Of a stretch of DNA of 64,000 nt, positions 46,333-57,896 are shown piece after piece. The stretch is from Phellopilus nigrolimitatus (Eukaryota > Basidiomycota > Agaricomycetes > Hymenochaetales > Hymenochaetaceae): assembly GCA_021029095.1 (NCBI GenBank), contig JAJOHG010000042.1, positions 62,001 through 126,000 of the forward strand, in the 5' to 3' direction. Under the pieces are notes generated by a model. The model saw nothing but the letters and a program-made list of their open reading frames with translations, was not told the origin of the DNA and searched no databases. The translations under genes were made by a program, and so were the position numbers. Numbering within the stretch: the stretch's first letter is position 1; every line of letters starts with the position of its first letter.

Positions 46333-47837
46333 CGGGTTTACGTTGGAAGACAGACTTCAGCATATTCGTGCTCGCGAACATTTATTCTTACCTTTTATTC
46401 TTGGTCGTGGGTTCTGTTTCTTAATCCTTACAAGTTCATGACATTTCGTTCGTCTATACATGTGTTGTCTTCGTCGTGGCATTGTTTCGTATGTTGTACA
46501 GTAATTAACATATTGTCAATCCATGCCTTGCGACGTAAATTTGACAGTGACCATTGGTTTCAGTGTGTCAGATTGGCTGTTGTCCAGCATTACGGCGTCA
46601 AATACTGTTAATCGGTGGCCGCACAAGGTAGCATTCCTGATCACACTCGTGAGAACCCGAAAGGAGGAAAGGGAAAGCACTAGAGAGCGAATTAAAAATC
46701 TGGAGAGCCGAATACTTGAGCTCGAACAGAAGAAGCTGGACCGAGTAACCGCGAAGATGCGTCGAATATGGGGAGGGGTGAATTCGGCTCTTTCCCATTA
46801 AGCTCCTTACAATCCGCTCATACAAACGAAGAAAAGGCGGAAGTAGCCTGTTTATTGATCATCTTTTCACTTGAGTTTAGGCAATGACTTCAAAAGAACA
46901 GTTATTTACGCACTCAAGCCCGCAAGGAAAAAAATTGACACTCCTATGAGTTCTTCATATCAGAGAAATTGCCTCCCGAAAAGCACTGGCTCGTGCATAA
47001 CATTCATTTCAGCCAATACCATCCGATGCCACCTTGTTATTGCCCTCTTAACATCGCTCCTCACATGTTGGACATAATATTAATCCCACTTAGTTCCCTC
47101 ACAAGCATCGAAAGACAAATGCGCAGTCTCGCTTTTCAACCTGTCGGGGCCTTGGAAAGCACTGCGCATCGTACCTTCCGAAAACTTTCACGAATTGGAT
47201 GTCTTCCTGGCGAGGTTGCTCGGATAAGCAAAGAACAATGGATCCTAGCTAAGAGCAAGAACCTATCAATTTGTCTTTCCGTGTTCGCCTTCCAAACGTC
47301 TACTGAATGTCAAACCCGTGCGCTTTCACCCTAGATTCGAGAAATGCTATCGTTAACGTAGTAAGTACAGAAAACACCGAGATAGAGCTATATTCGATTG
47401 AGTTGCGCCTGAACGAGGAGGAAGGCAAATTAGCATTTTCCGCGTCTACACCCAGACCCGGACGTTCACCATAATTAAAGGGAGAGGCGGGGAGCTTGAG
47501 AAAACGAAAGAGTTGAAGTAAAATTCTGAAGCAGCGGCGGCGACAGCCCACCAGCAACGTTCCCATAAGAAAACAGTGATAAGCAACATAATTAAAAGGA
47601 AAGGGCGAAGTAGCGAAAAGAATGGATGAGAAAAGAGGGTGGGAGAGAAAGACAAGATGAGATGCGACCGATGTATTGATCTGATTTGGACTGTGCGCGG
47701 CAAGTGCAGAGGCGAACGAACTGGGCAGAATGTTGGACTGATCGTGACGAGAACCGGAAAAAGAGAGAGAGAAAATGACTGAGTTTTTTGTCGTGGCGTC
47801 ATGTGTCATGTATCATGGCTCTAGGCTCAGGCGCGGG
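46333..47837. other. intergenic between convergent genes
   Basis: A plus-strand ORF at 46523-46801 ends in a coiled-coil-like stretch (EERESTRERIKNLESRILEL) that resembles the tail of F-box/LRR proteins and could be a gene remnant. A minus-strand ORF at 47300-47809 is low in complexity and unconvincing. Confidence 0.4.
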
Positions 47838-50800
47838 CTATAGCTTCAATTCGGTGAGGACCCTGCGCGCGAGCATCTGGTACTGCCAACCGTCGCCCCC
47901 GGCACGGCGGAACTGGATTCCATGCAATGGTATCCAAGGGACCTAGCAAAGCAATTAAGAAGGAAGTCAGCACAAGAACGAACAAGTATCGAAGCATCAA
48001 AGTCGGCGGCGACGCACCTTCACGATGTTGATCTCGAACCGCACACACAACGTGCTCTTTCCAATCGCGTCGAACACATCCTGTTCGACTTCGCCCGTCG
48101 GGAGCGCGCTCCCTTGTTGCGGCGGCTGAGGCTGTGGCTGCGGCGCTCCCGCGGCAGCGAAGTCGCGCGGTATCGGCGGCAGGTGCTTCGCTTTTGACGG
48201 CGTCTCTGGACGCGCGGGGGTATTGGCGTTAGCATTGGTATTGGTTAAGGCATCGGAGTCCTCTGGGGAAGGAAAGGCCGCTGCGTCGGGACTATTGCCG
48301 TTTCCATTTGTGTTTGCGTGCCCCGTCTCAGGCTTAAGGGTATGTGCGTTCGATGAGACGTTGTACAGCGATGAACTGTTGCTCGTCGACATGGACATGC
48401 CAGTGGCGCCCGAGCCCAGCGTCGCGCCGTCCTGCTTGGCCCCCGCGCCGTCCCGTTCGCGCTCCTTACCCTTCAGTCCGAACGAGAGCTTCGATGCCTT
48501 CTTCGTCAGCGAGCGCCGCACCCCACCGGCGGCGGCTACGGCAGCAGCAGCGGCGGCGGCAGCTCCTGCACTCGGGCCAACCTCGTAGTGGTTGTTGGCG
48601 CCGGACAGCGCGAACTGGTGCGAGCGGCGTGTGTTGTTTAGCTGCCCGCTCTGCACGGAGGACAAATCGATCGATGGCGCATGGAGGCACTCGAATCCGC
48701 TCTTCGTCTCGCGGTATTGCACCTGCATCCGGTCCAAAACGCGCCGGATGTCCGCCTTGATGACCGGCGGCGATTTCGACGTTGTCGTCGAGACACTGAA
48801 AATGGAAGAAAATGTTATTAAGTTAGATAAGCGCAACGACACGAGCCCGCTGTAAACACACCTGAACAAGCCCTTCAGAAAGAGAGGCTTGAACTCCTTA
48901 TCCGCCCCACGGTCCTGCTCATCGTCGCTCTTTGCCTGATCCGGATCCTGGTCCATATCTTGGTCCTGGCCGTCTGCACCCTCCTCCTCTTCCGTTGTGC
49001 GCTCAAACGCAGAGTTGTGATGCGGCACGGAAGACGCACCCGCCATGCCCATGCTTGTCGACGGGCGGCGGTGGCGCCCTATCGTCCCACCCGCCACCGC
49101 CGATGCAAACAGGGCCGCACCCGTGCTGCTTCGCCGTTCGTGCCGTGCCATGCGCCCCTGCGGGTCGAGAATCGTGGCCGCGCGCCGGTGAACGCTGCCG
49201 ATTGGCTGACTCTGGCTCTGCGGTACGCCCTTGCCTGCGGACTCCCTTTCTGCGTCCGGCTTCTCTTCTGCATCTCTTTGCACAGACTCTCTCCTTTCTC
49301 GCTCGCCTACATCGCCCGACGGGCGTGGCGAGAGTCCACCGAGGATGCTCGAGCGCTTGCTCCGCCGGGAATCATCCCCGCGCGTGCCGCCGAGGAGCGT
49401 GCCGAATTTGCGCACGAGCGTCGAAGCAGGGTGGCTCGACGGTGAATGCCCGCCCAACTCCGGGTCGACCTCGGGCGCCGGCTGTTGTTGCTGCTGCCTC
49501 TCACCTTCCGCCTCCTTCTCCCTATCCACATCCACCCGCTCCGCAAACGTGCCGAGCTCCGGCGCAGCCGATGCAGGAGGCTCGCGCTCGCCGTGCACGC
49601 TACCGCGCGCGCCGTTCCAGGCGCGGAGCACCGACACCGTCATCGGACGTTGGCTGAGACTGTGGCTGCGACGGTGCGTCGACGCGGGCGGCGCGCGTGG
49701 CAGTGCTGTCTTCGCGGGCGTGCTCGGTGCGCTCGCCGAACCGGCTGAGGGAGCGTTGCCAGTAGCGTCTGCTTCGGCACCAGAGTCGCGCGCGCGTGGC
49801 TGGGGGGCGGCCGCGGCCGCGGCCGCAGCTGCGAAGTTCGGCGAAGTCGGCGACGGCACGGCGTGCGTGTCGTACGACAGCCCGGAGTAATGTGTGCTCG
49901 CAGGTGCGGGAAGGCGCGGAAGCGCCATGCCATAGTCCGCTTTGGCTTGGTCTGACTGAGGCGATCTACCGTTTGCCTTGATGGTTGCGGAGGTGGGTAG
50001 GGGTTTCATCGCGCTCGGTGGCGGAGCAGGGCCATCATCTTTCCCGAGCAGTGACATCTGGGAGCTTGCGAAATGACCAGGCCCGTATACACGCTCACGC
50101 TCAAGCTTCTCACGTGCGAGAAAGTACATCGAGAGGAGCGGGTGGAAGCCGCCCGTTGGGTCCGCGGACTCACGCTGCATGTCGACGAGCGACGCATGCG
50201 AGAGATGCGAGCTCGACGTCGCTGGTGTGCGGTGCGTCGGGGTGTCGGGCGGGGACGAGCCGGGTGAGAACAACTTGCGCCGATAGAAGTCAAACCCAGA
50301 GAAGCGACGACTCTTCTTCGAAGGTGTCGCAGTCGGAGTATCGCCCGCTCGGCCGGAGCCCGAGCCAGCGGAAAGCGCGCTGTCATAAGACGCGAGGGAC
50401 GCATTGGAGAGTCCGCCGTGGCCGTTGCGCCCTGGGGCCTGGCGGCGGCGCTCCCAGGCCTGGACAGCGCGCGCGTATGCGTCGCTCTCGAGGACGTCAA
50501 CAAGTTTGCGCTCGATCTCATCCTCGGAGCCGAACTCGAAACCGGACATGCCACGGATGACCTGGCGGTCGAGCTCGTCCGCGCGCAGGGGCTCGCGATG
50601 GAGCATATGCGCGTCTGGGGGTGATCCGTGCCCGCGGATCATCCATGGATGCGAGAGGACCTCAGCGAGGGTAGCGCGCGCGGATGGGTTGACGACGAGC
50701 ATGCGTGTGAGTAGGTGTTTGCATTCTGTCGGGAAATATAAGACAAATCAGCTAAGATAACGATTTCTTCTTAAATGGATCGCACCTGCACTGAGCCAGT

Positions 50801-51845
50801 CTGGATACTCGACGAGACCGCGTTTGATTTTCGCATGGAGCGCGGGCATGCTCTGATCATCGAAGGGCACCTTGCCACAAACGAGCACGTAGAGCACGAC
50901 ACCGAAGCTCCAGACGTCGACCTCGGGCCCGGTGTAGACCTTGGCGTTGAGAAGCTCAGGAGCGGCGAAGTATAGAGATCCGCAGAATGTAGAGAGATGG
51001 ACAACAGGATTGTAGAGGTTGGAAAGACCAAAGTCGATGATCTTGATGTTGCCCGTTTGGGAGATGAGGATGTTCTCGATCTTGAGGTCGCGGTGCACGA
51101 CATTGTTGTGGTGACAATAGTCAAGTGCGGAGCCAATTTGGCGGGAGAACTTGCGCGCAACGCGTTCGCGAAGACGGCCGTGGCTGATGATGTAGTCGAG
51201 CATCTGCCCACCGTTGACATACTCGAACACCATGTAGTAGTGGTTCGTGTGCGTGATAAGTTCCCGCATGCCGCAGATATACGGGTGGTGTAACAACATC
51301 GACAGTGCCGCCTCCCGCATCGTGCGGGTCTCCTTCGATGCCTCCTTCGACGCTTGCTTCGCCGCCGCCTCCGCTGTCGGCACGACGCCGTTCATCCCTG
51401 TGCTTGCGATGTTGGCCCGCGGGAGGATCTTGATCGCGAGCTGCGCACACAGCGGGCGGGATCATTTATGAATTTATTTTTAAAACGTCAGTGTGCAGAT
51501 CGAACTGCTGACGCTGACGCTGCTGCGCACCTTCTCGCCGGTGAGATTGTGGTACGCCAGTTTGACTTTGCCCATGCTGCCCGCGCCGAGCGTCTTTCCG
51601 AGCGTGTAATCTCCCAACACGCGACTCGAACTGCGCGGCTTCTGGGTACGGATGCTCGTGCTCGACTCGAGCGGCGTCTGCGCGGCTGCGGGCGCGAGCG
51701 TCTCGCCACCACCGCCGCCGGCAGGGACGTACTGCTGGGGCGCCATCGGCATTGACAGTGGGCGGGGCCGTGCGCCATTCACGGATGGCTGGCGCGCGGT
51801 AGGGGATACGTGAGAGGACGGTGGACGCTCGGCAAGAACAGGCAT
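47838..51845 (-). CDS. KIN1: KIN1/PAR-1/MARK-family Ser/Thr protein kinase
   Basis: Exons 51845-51531, 51440-50786, 50725-48862, 48795-48018, 47942-47838; 1,238 residues. Kinase domain near the N-terminus (about 77-360): [20 protein letters not shown] then [59 protein letters not shown] long disordered Ser/Pro/Ala-rich middle with polyalanine, polyglutamine and acidic runs follows. The C-terminal KA1 domain ends [34 protein letters not shown], the membrane-association module of Kin1/Kin2. The KA1 end is coded by a separate last exon (47942-47838); stopping at the longer ORF at 47997 would lose it. Expected at the cell cortex, controlling polarity, exocytosis and cell-wall growth. Start at 51845 is the first Met in frame; upstream sequence is repetitive (duplicated block from 51968). 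Confidence 0.92.
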
Positions 51846-51967
51846 GATGGTGGAATGGCGTGTGTTTGTCGGGGTCGGTAATGTGCGTAGGTCGTCGTTG
51901 TCGTCGAGCGCTGGTGGCGGTGAGCAGGTGGGGAAAAGCAGGAGCCACCGTCAGCGGCCACGAATAC

Positions 51968-52205
51968 GCCTCGGAAGGCAGCTGCTCGTCGTGCGTGGTG
52001 ATGGAGAGGAACCTCTCGTCGCGGCGCACAGCGTCCGAGTCGAGCGCCGACTGTGAGATGTAACCCAATACAAGCCCAAATAGGAGTTACGTCTTAACCC
52101 GAGCTAGACGTCGTGAGAATTCACGGAGGCGCGTTTACCTGTGTTCCAATTGAACAAGCCGGCCCGCTTTCCTTCCGAAATGGAAAGATTGTTTCGCTCT
52201 GACAC
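51968..52205. repeat. left part of segmental duplication (kin1 upstream side)
   Basis: gcctcggaaggcagctgctc and the following 120 bp recur at 60908-61060 (ctcgtcgcggcgcacagcgtcc, aaataggagttacgtcttaaccc) with modest divergence. In both places an F-box copy follows to the right. This begins the duplicated block 51968-55235 / 60908-63410. Confidence 0.75.
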
Positions 52206-52853
52206 TAGGGACCTTCAGAGTAGAAACGAAACGCGTTTCCGTTTCCATTTCTGCCCTTATTAGGCAGGAGCCGTTTCTCACGTAAGACGAGCGCGTTACA
52301 CGGCTGTTACTACCAAGCTGAGCATCGGGAAGATCGTCGCGTTGAGCCGTTGTCATCCCGCCGTGCCGTCGCTCGCTACAGAACTCGGCGATAGTAAGCG
52401 CCGCACGCCAATCTCGGCAGATCACAATTTTGGATGCTCGGTTGTTTCTTACATACTGCATTACATGTATGCTTGATCTCGGCACGTTCTGCAAAGTAGG
52501 CTTAGAAGAACTCGGACCACGATGCCAGTACATATTTGTAGTATGATTACTTATTCATTACTAACAACTGCTGATATTGTAGGATAGGTTACACAATGCA
52601 AGCACTCTTGATTACAAGTAAAAAAAGAGCAAACTGAGAAAGCAAAGCTAAGCGACAACAGACCGCCGGCTCGGTAAAATCGACTCAAACAAGACAGACG
52701 GTGCCGAGACGCCGAAGTCATTTGGGAATGCGAGCTTCTTGTGACAGGATGTGACTTAACATTAGTAACCTTGCTTAGTGAGAAATGGCTCCTGCCTAGT
52801 AAGGGCAGAAATGGAAACGGAAACGCGTTTCGTTTCTACTCTGAAGGTCCCTA
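52206..52853. mobile_element. MITE with about 70-bp inverted repeats
   Basis: 52206-52280 (TAGGGACCTTCAGAGTAGAA..., ending near gccgtttctcac) is the inverted repeat of 52781-52853 with only two or three mismatches. The flanks allow a TA duplication (TA GGGACC ... GGTCCC TA) or a 3-bp ACT. The interior has no ORF. The corresponding place in the duplicated block (61087-61095, gctctgacatggtagcctg) lacks it, which is an empty site. Confidence 0.78.
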
Positions 52854-52931
52854 CTGTAATCCTGTAGCCTGACGATTTGAAACTTATCACACAGCATCTT
52901 TATATATTTATCATAATTTATGCCAAAATTA

Positions 52932-54929
52932 CTAATTATATGTTTTCTTTGAAAGCAAATCCAAAAAATGTACTTCAGTGTCAAAATACTGGATGGTGAG
53001 AGCGAAGCTGTCCCTTTGCAGGAAATAAAGAGCTCCACTGTAGAATTCTATAGACACGTCACTTTGCACATCAACTCTATGCAACACTGGCCCTTTCTCA
53101 TGGGAGATAGTTGCAAGTACCCATGTGCCTGCTGGATATAAGTAGCTACGTATCAATGTTGAACCAGCTTGTGATGGTGCTGTGGAAACGCTATACATGG
53201 CATCCGGTGGGCGTAAGTTTGACTGGAAATTCCTGATGTGTTTGAGATGTGGAAGGCTGTCATTTAAGAGCGGAGCTCTCAAGAGAAAAGAGTCCACCAC
53301 AAATAATCTTTGATTGGTTGCTCCATTCCTTACAGTCTGAGACACTGTGATATTGATTCCTCTTGATTTTCTTTCAGCTTCAGACTTCCAGTGGAAGTTA
53401 CAAACAGATGCATTGACACTTTTCTCGGTCCAGTGAGGGTCAGATGGCACAGTGAATTTGGCATGTGGAATGTCATTGAGTGTCAATGACATTGGAGTCC
53501 CAGTGGCAGTAGGCAGAATTTTGTGTACAGATGAAAGCGGGATGGCCACAACTGATCTGCTCTCAGATTCCTTTTGCATGCAAATAAGGTAGTTGTCTAC
53601 CAGGTCTATGCTGTCAAAAACACTCTACACAGAAAAGCATGGGTCAATTTCATTCCACACTTTGTAAGATGTCAATACACACCCCACGGATTACGACGGA
53701 CCGTTTCTCTCTCCAGAATGTCAGGAGAAAATGGTCCTGAGCCTTGTAGACTGCCAATATATCACCACTTAACCTTACAGTAAAATGGTAAACAACCTGT
53801 TTACTAATTTTCATCTCTTCATTATAAAGCAGTCTATCAGGCCGCTTCATGTGGGGTGAAATCTGGAATATCTTGAGAGTTGTAAATCTAATAAAGTATC
53901 AGTGTGATATCGTATTTTGCATGTTCTACAGTATAGATCTCAAATTTCTTACATTGTGTTGTCATTACTGTTGCTAGGAGAGGTGCCCACCACGAGCACA
54001 CGCACATCACCATTTGCTTGCATGTCGTAGCCAAAGTTTTGCACTGTATACTCATCTGGCTTAGGATACTTGCGTGTTTTGTCAGAGGGGTCCAATGCAT
54101 GTTCATCTTTCAACGCATGCTCATCTGGCCTGTGTGCCCAGATACACTTGCCATCCAGTACTTTGAAACACTGCAACTCCTTCAAACATGCACTGAGGAA
54201 GAGCTCACCACCAGGAAGTAGTTTTTTATGGGAGAGAGATGTATGGCAGCTCTGACGATTTAGATTCCAAAGGTTTTTTTTGATCTCTCGTGGAAGTCGC
54301 AGTTGGGCGGGGCCGGTGTATTTGAGATACCGCCGGTGGGCACGTATGACAAGGCTGCGCAGTTTGGGCAAGGTGAGCGTGCTGATGGGAATGTGGCGAG
54401 GTAAATTGGGTGCTTCATCCTGCTCCAGTGCATGTAGACGACGTAGCCAGAAGACTCTGTCGGAAATGAAAATGTTGCGGAAAAACTTGCATGTCTGAAA
54501 CAGAGGTGAATATTATAGAGCTGGGTAAATGCATCACAAGCACACACAAGTTCGAGACACAGGACTTCAATGAGACCAAAAAACAGCGCAATCTCGGTCC
54601 AGACTTCATCTGGAACTGCAGAGACGTCGAAAGATATTTCTGAATGGCTTAATCGATGAGATACAACCTCATCGGAGTTGTTGGAAGATGTTGCTGTTTT
54701 TCTGGACTGCTTATCTGGGGCCTTGGAGACAATTGCTGGACGGCTTAATTGACGGACTGGAACCTCAGAGTTGCTGGAAGACGTTGCTGGATTGCTGGAC
54801 TGCTGTTGGGCACTGCCTTTGGAAGTGAGTCTGCGGAGCCATTCACACGGCTGAAACAAAGAGATAATTAGATTGAGTTGTCGTTCAGCTGGGTAAACAT
54901 AAAAAGCGAACACTAACTGTGGAAGCCAT
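52932..54929 (-). CDS. F-box family protein (copy 2)
   Basis: Exons 54929-54918, 54850-54548, 54494-53953, 53887-53683, 53624-52932. MAST/PCEWLRRLTSKGSAQQ, a Ser/Asn-rich linker, then the F-box: VPDEVWTEIALFFGLIEVLCLEL/TCKFFRNIFISDRVFWLRRL, typical of mushroom F-box proteins, followed by a domain shared by the three copies (LPRHIPISTLTLPKLRSLVI, YDMQANGDVRVLVV, LSGDILAVYKAQDHFLLTFW, FHWKSEAERKSRGINITV). Putative SCF substrate receptor. A longer reading from an ATG at 54971 is blocked by TAG at 54933-54935, which supports the short first exon with an intron. Odd: the stop after IQYFD found in copies 1 and 3 is lost, adding 15 residues (TEVHFLDLLSKKTYN). A TATA-like CATATAAACC lies just upstream (about 54970-54979). 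Confidence 0.75.
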
Positions 54930-55235
54930 TGCTAAATGGTTGAATGATCAAATCCCCCAGCTGGAAGCATGGTTTATATGCCCTACGAAGTTTGCATCAG
55001 TCTCGTAACCAGCAACCACGGTGGTTACTAGTCCGTAGAGGTTGGTAACAATCCTATGTTTGCAGGGAGAGAGAAGCAAAACTGTCGGTACTCAGGAGCA
55101 TTGAGCTAGACTCGTATGTCGCGGCTGGCCTCATTCGGAGGGTTCTCCCCATTTGGATGAGTGGAAGAGCTTTCTTCGATTGAAGAGACTGAAAAGCAGA
55201 TGGCGAAAGCAGGTGCCCTCGAAAACACTTTGGTT
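54930..55235. repeat. upstream part of segmental duplication
   Basis: The sequence upstream of F-box copy 2 (agcatggtttatatgcccta ... gttctccccatttggatgag ... cagatggcgaaagcaggtgc) recurs at 63108-63410 with about 95 percent identity by eye. Homology ends abruptly after gaaaacactttgg. Confidence 0.8.
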
Positions 55236-56689
55236 GTGGGCCATTGCTACGTATGGCACATTATGATTCCTTTCAATTCTTGTTATTCACTTTGGTACAT
55301 TAAGACACCTGCATACAGAGATTTTTCATTTATACCTATTTTCCTCGGAGTTACGTGCCTCGAGGAAAACCTCCTCCAGCACTGCGGCTGGTTCATTTCC
55401 AGGTCCCAATCCAGGCTCCTGCAGCTCAGCGTGGGTGATGATACGCTGGCAGCTTCTTGGATGTGAGCCTGTCCATGCTCAAGACACTTGGCACATACTG
55501 CATGCAGCTCTGGAGCTGATATGCGATGCAGGCCCAGCTGCAGCGCACGCGCATCTGCTCCGAAGAGTGCAGAGATGTCGCCCGCAAACCGCTCCGCAGA
55601 AATGTGAGTGCGAGCGGCGTGCCTAAGTGATGGGGCAACGAGAAATGTGCCTGCACTGAAGGATGGCTGCGCAACTACACACCTGTGCGAGAGGGCGGCC
55701 GCGCGCAGTCTGCCTTCAAGCGAAAGGGACGACAAGCGAAGCTCCTGTGGGAAATGGGCGACTGCTGCGTGTATTACACCCGCACGGGAGAGAGCGCACG
55801 ACAGTCCCAAAAACCTCCTTTCGCCTCTTTCCCCGCCCTCAGCACTCCAGCTCCTGCGAGAATCGCTTACCCATCAGAACAGCTGCGAAAAAAGTTGTAT
55901 ATTAAGCATGGAGCAGCGCGCACATGGCGGAAAAGCATTTTTCTTTTTGATATTCGTCTAGCCGCTGTGGGCATGTCGGCATATCGGCGAGGATGACAAT
56001 GCACCCGGCGAGGATGACGATGCACCCGGCGAGTCTCGACAACTTTGAACTTGACTGCACGCATACCACCCAAGATTTTGAAAGTGTCGCTCTTGCGCAC
56101 CGGTGAGCCTCCTCGATGACGCGGGTTGCTGCTGGGGTATCCCAGTCGCAAATGTTAGAAGAAACATCTGAAAAAGCATTTATTATAAGATCGGAAGCAA
56201 AGTAAAATATTGTTTGAGGACTTGCCTGCGGTTGTGAGTCGCCAGCGGTCGGGGATGTCGCAGACGACGTTGAGGAGCGAAGTCGCATGACGTCCTCTCG
56301 GGGCACGCGCATGTTGCCTTGCCGCAGTGATCTTCAGCGTGGTCGCGGGGTATCCGTCCGTGCCACTGTAGCCAAAGAACCCGAGGACAGTTGGCTGGAC
56401 GCCCTGTGGCACGAGCCCAGCCTTGACAAGCAGCCTAGTGAGCACCTGCGTGGACGTCGCGTAGCAGCACAGATTCGCGATACGCAACGAGCAATGGACT
56501 GCGGAGAGGTCGTACAGCTCCGGATGTTATGTTCAGATTTTGTCTGCCGACCAACGAGTAACACAAGCACGAAAAGAAGCGTATTAAAAAAAAGTAAAGC
56601 TTTAGTTATAAGGAACCAGTTTACACAATGGGCGCATTCGTTTTCTCACCCAGAAGCCTGTACGTCCACCCGTACTCAAAGCGGTAGTC
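55236..56689. other. no intact gene; ORF debris
   Basis: The minus-strand ORF 55283-55810 (DISALFGADARALQLGLHRI...) and pieces around 55902-56487 (VLTRLLVKAGLVPQGVQPTV, DWDTPAATRVIEEAHRC) look like fragments of genes, with a short tandem repeat of ggcgaggatgacratgcacc (about 55985-56035). I cannot name them. This interval is absent from the other duplicated block. Confidence 0.4.
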
Positions 56690-57150
56690 CGCGCTCAGTC
56701 GCCGAACATGCTGCCCTTCCTGCCCGCGTGCCTCCAGCGAGCGCGACGGGGGTAAGTCTGAGGATGCCCTCGATGATTGAGAACTTGATTCCGATGAACT
56801 GCTGTGAGATGGCAAGTGCCGTGAAGAGCATCACCGTGTCGGTGTCTGAGCCACCTTTCAAAGCAAAGCAATTAGCGGGAAGCAGCGGAGTGAAGCAATA
56901 TATGGAAATTGTATACACACTCGCATCCAGAGAGAATACCCCCAACTTGTAGCTGACCGCGCCCCTATTGCCCGGACGCTTTCTGCGCGGACGGGAGCGC
57001 TGCGTCAGAGATGGAGCGCGCGGTCGAGCGCGAGGATTGGCGTGCCGGAGAGGATGAGTGAGCATAGCGGAAGGGGAGGTTGAGTGTTGGGCGGCATCAC
57101 GGATCACTACCGGGGACGCGCTCTCGACATCCAGCACCAGCAAATCAAGC
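56690..57150 (-). pseudogene. aspartic protease pseudogene
   Basis: Degenerate copy of the gene at 57897-59314: ASPVVIRDAA (signal peptide end), then a jump across the whole first half of the enzyme to AVSYKLGVFS, the intron region (ISIYCFTPLLPANCF) and SDTDTVMLFTALAISQQFIG, IEGILRLTPVALAGGTRAG. The first catalytic DTG region is deleted and several frameshifts are present. The upstream flank (cattgggctgcaattgttgc at about 57181) also matches that of the intact gene (about 59537), so the duplication included the promoter. Confidence 0.75.
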
Positions 57151-57751
57151 GAGATGCGCAAGGGCAGTCGCCAAGTTTTTCATTGGGCTGCAATTGTTGC
57201 TTTTGCGACTTCTACGATGCAGTTTGGGAGGGACCAGAAGCAGACTGTCGTAGAGAATCTTGTCGATTCGAGCGCGGTTGAGCCAACTCGAAAGTTGTGT
57301 TGCGATATACTCCAGACGTCTAATTCCGGTCGCGACTTTCTCAGGAGCTGCATCCAGCGCAAAAAGGAGAATGACTGACAACGCCGAGGCTCTTGGGAGT
57401 GGGACAAGGACAAGCAGACGGATGCATACGTATTATGTAATACGCGACGCTTTCTTCCGGGTGGTTGTGATTTGCCCGACCGCGCTCCGAGAGGCGGTGT
57501 AATGAATTAAACTCCGAGTAGCACAATCTGCGGGCTATGTAGCGAAGATGTGGCTGGGTGAAGGCTCAGGTTCGGGTGTCGGACTTCGGAGAGAAAATGA
57601 CCACTGTGTGGTTAGGGTTCGATGAACGCAACTACAAAGTTAAGAAGCAGTGAAATCAAGACCTGCTGTACTTTCTACCCGAATTCTGAGCTCTTCTGTA
57701 TGCCTGGGCCTCAGCAAGATTCAGAGCAGCAATCGATCCGCTCTCGGACTA

Positions 57752-57845
57752 GTATTCCAGAGCAGCGAATATCACATTTGTCAATTTAGGTTATGCCGAG
57801 GTGAGTAACATTACAGTAAGTTGGATTTAATCAAGTCTTCATGTA
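57752..57845. repeat. short segment shared with 63411-63503
   Basis: gtattccagagcagcgaatatcacatttgtcaa... matches gtattctagagtagcgaatatcatatttatcaa... in the other block, joined there directly to the homolog of 55235. It shows that the second block lacks, or the first has gained, 55236-57751. Confidence 0.6.
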
Positions 57846-57896
57846 TCAAATACAATGCATGGATTTTTGGGGGGTATAGAAGAAAGGATGTGGGGA

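Noticed and set aside
47300..47809. Minus-strand ORF of 169 codons downstream of KIN1
   Set aside because: Low complexity (Ser/Phe/Leu-rich), with no homology pattern, splice structure or promoter evidence.
48932..49890. Several plus-strand ORFs over 200 codons opposite KIN1
   Set aside because: Arg/Pro/Ala-rich shadows of the low-complexity middle of the kinase; no family features.
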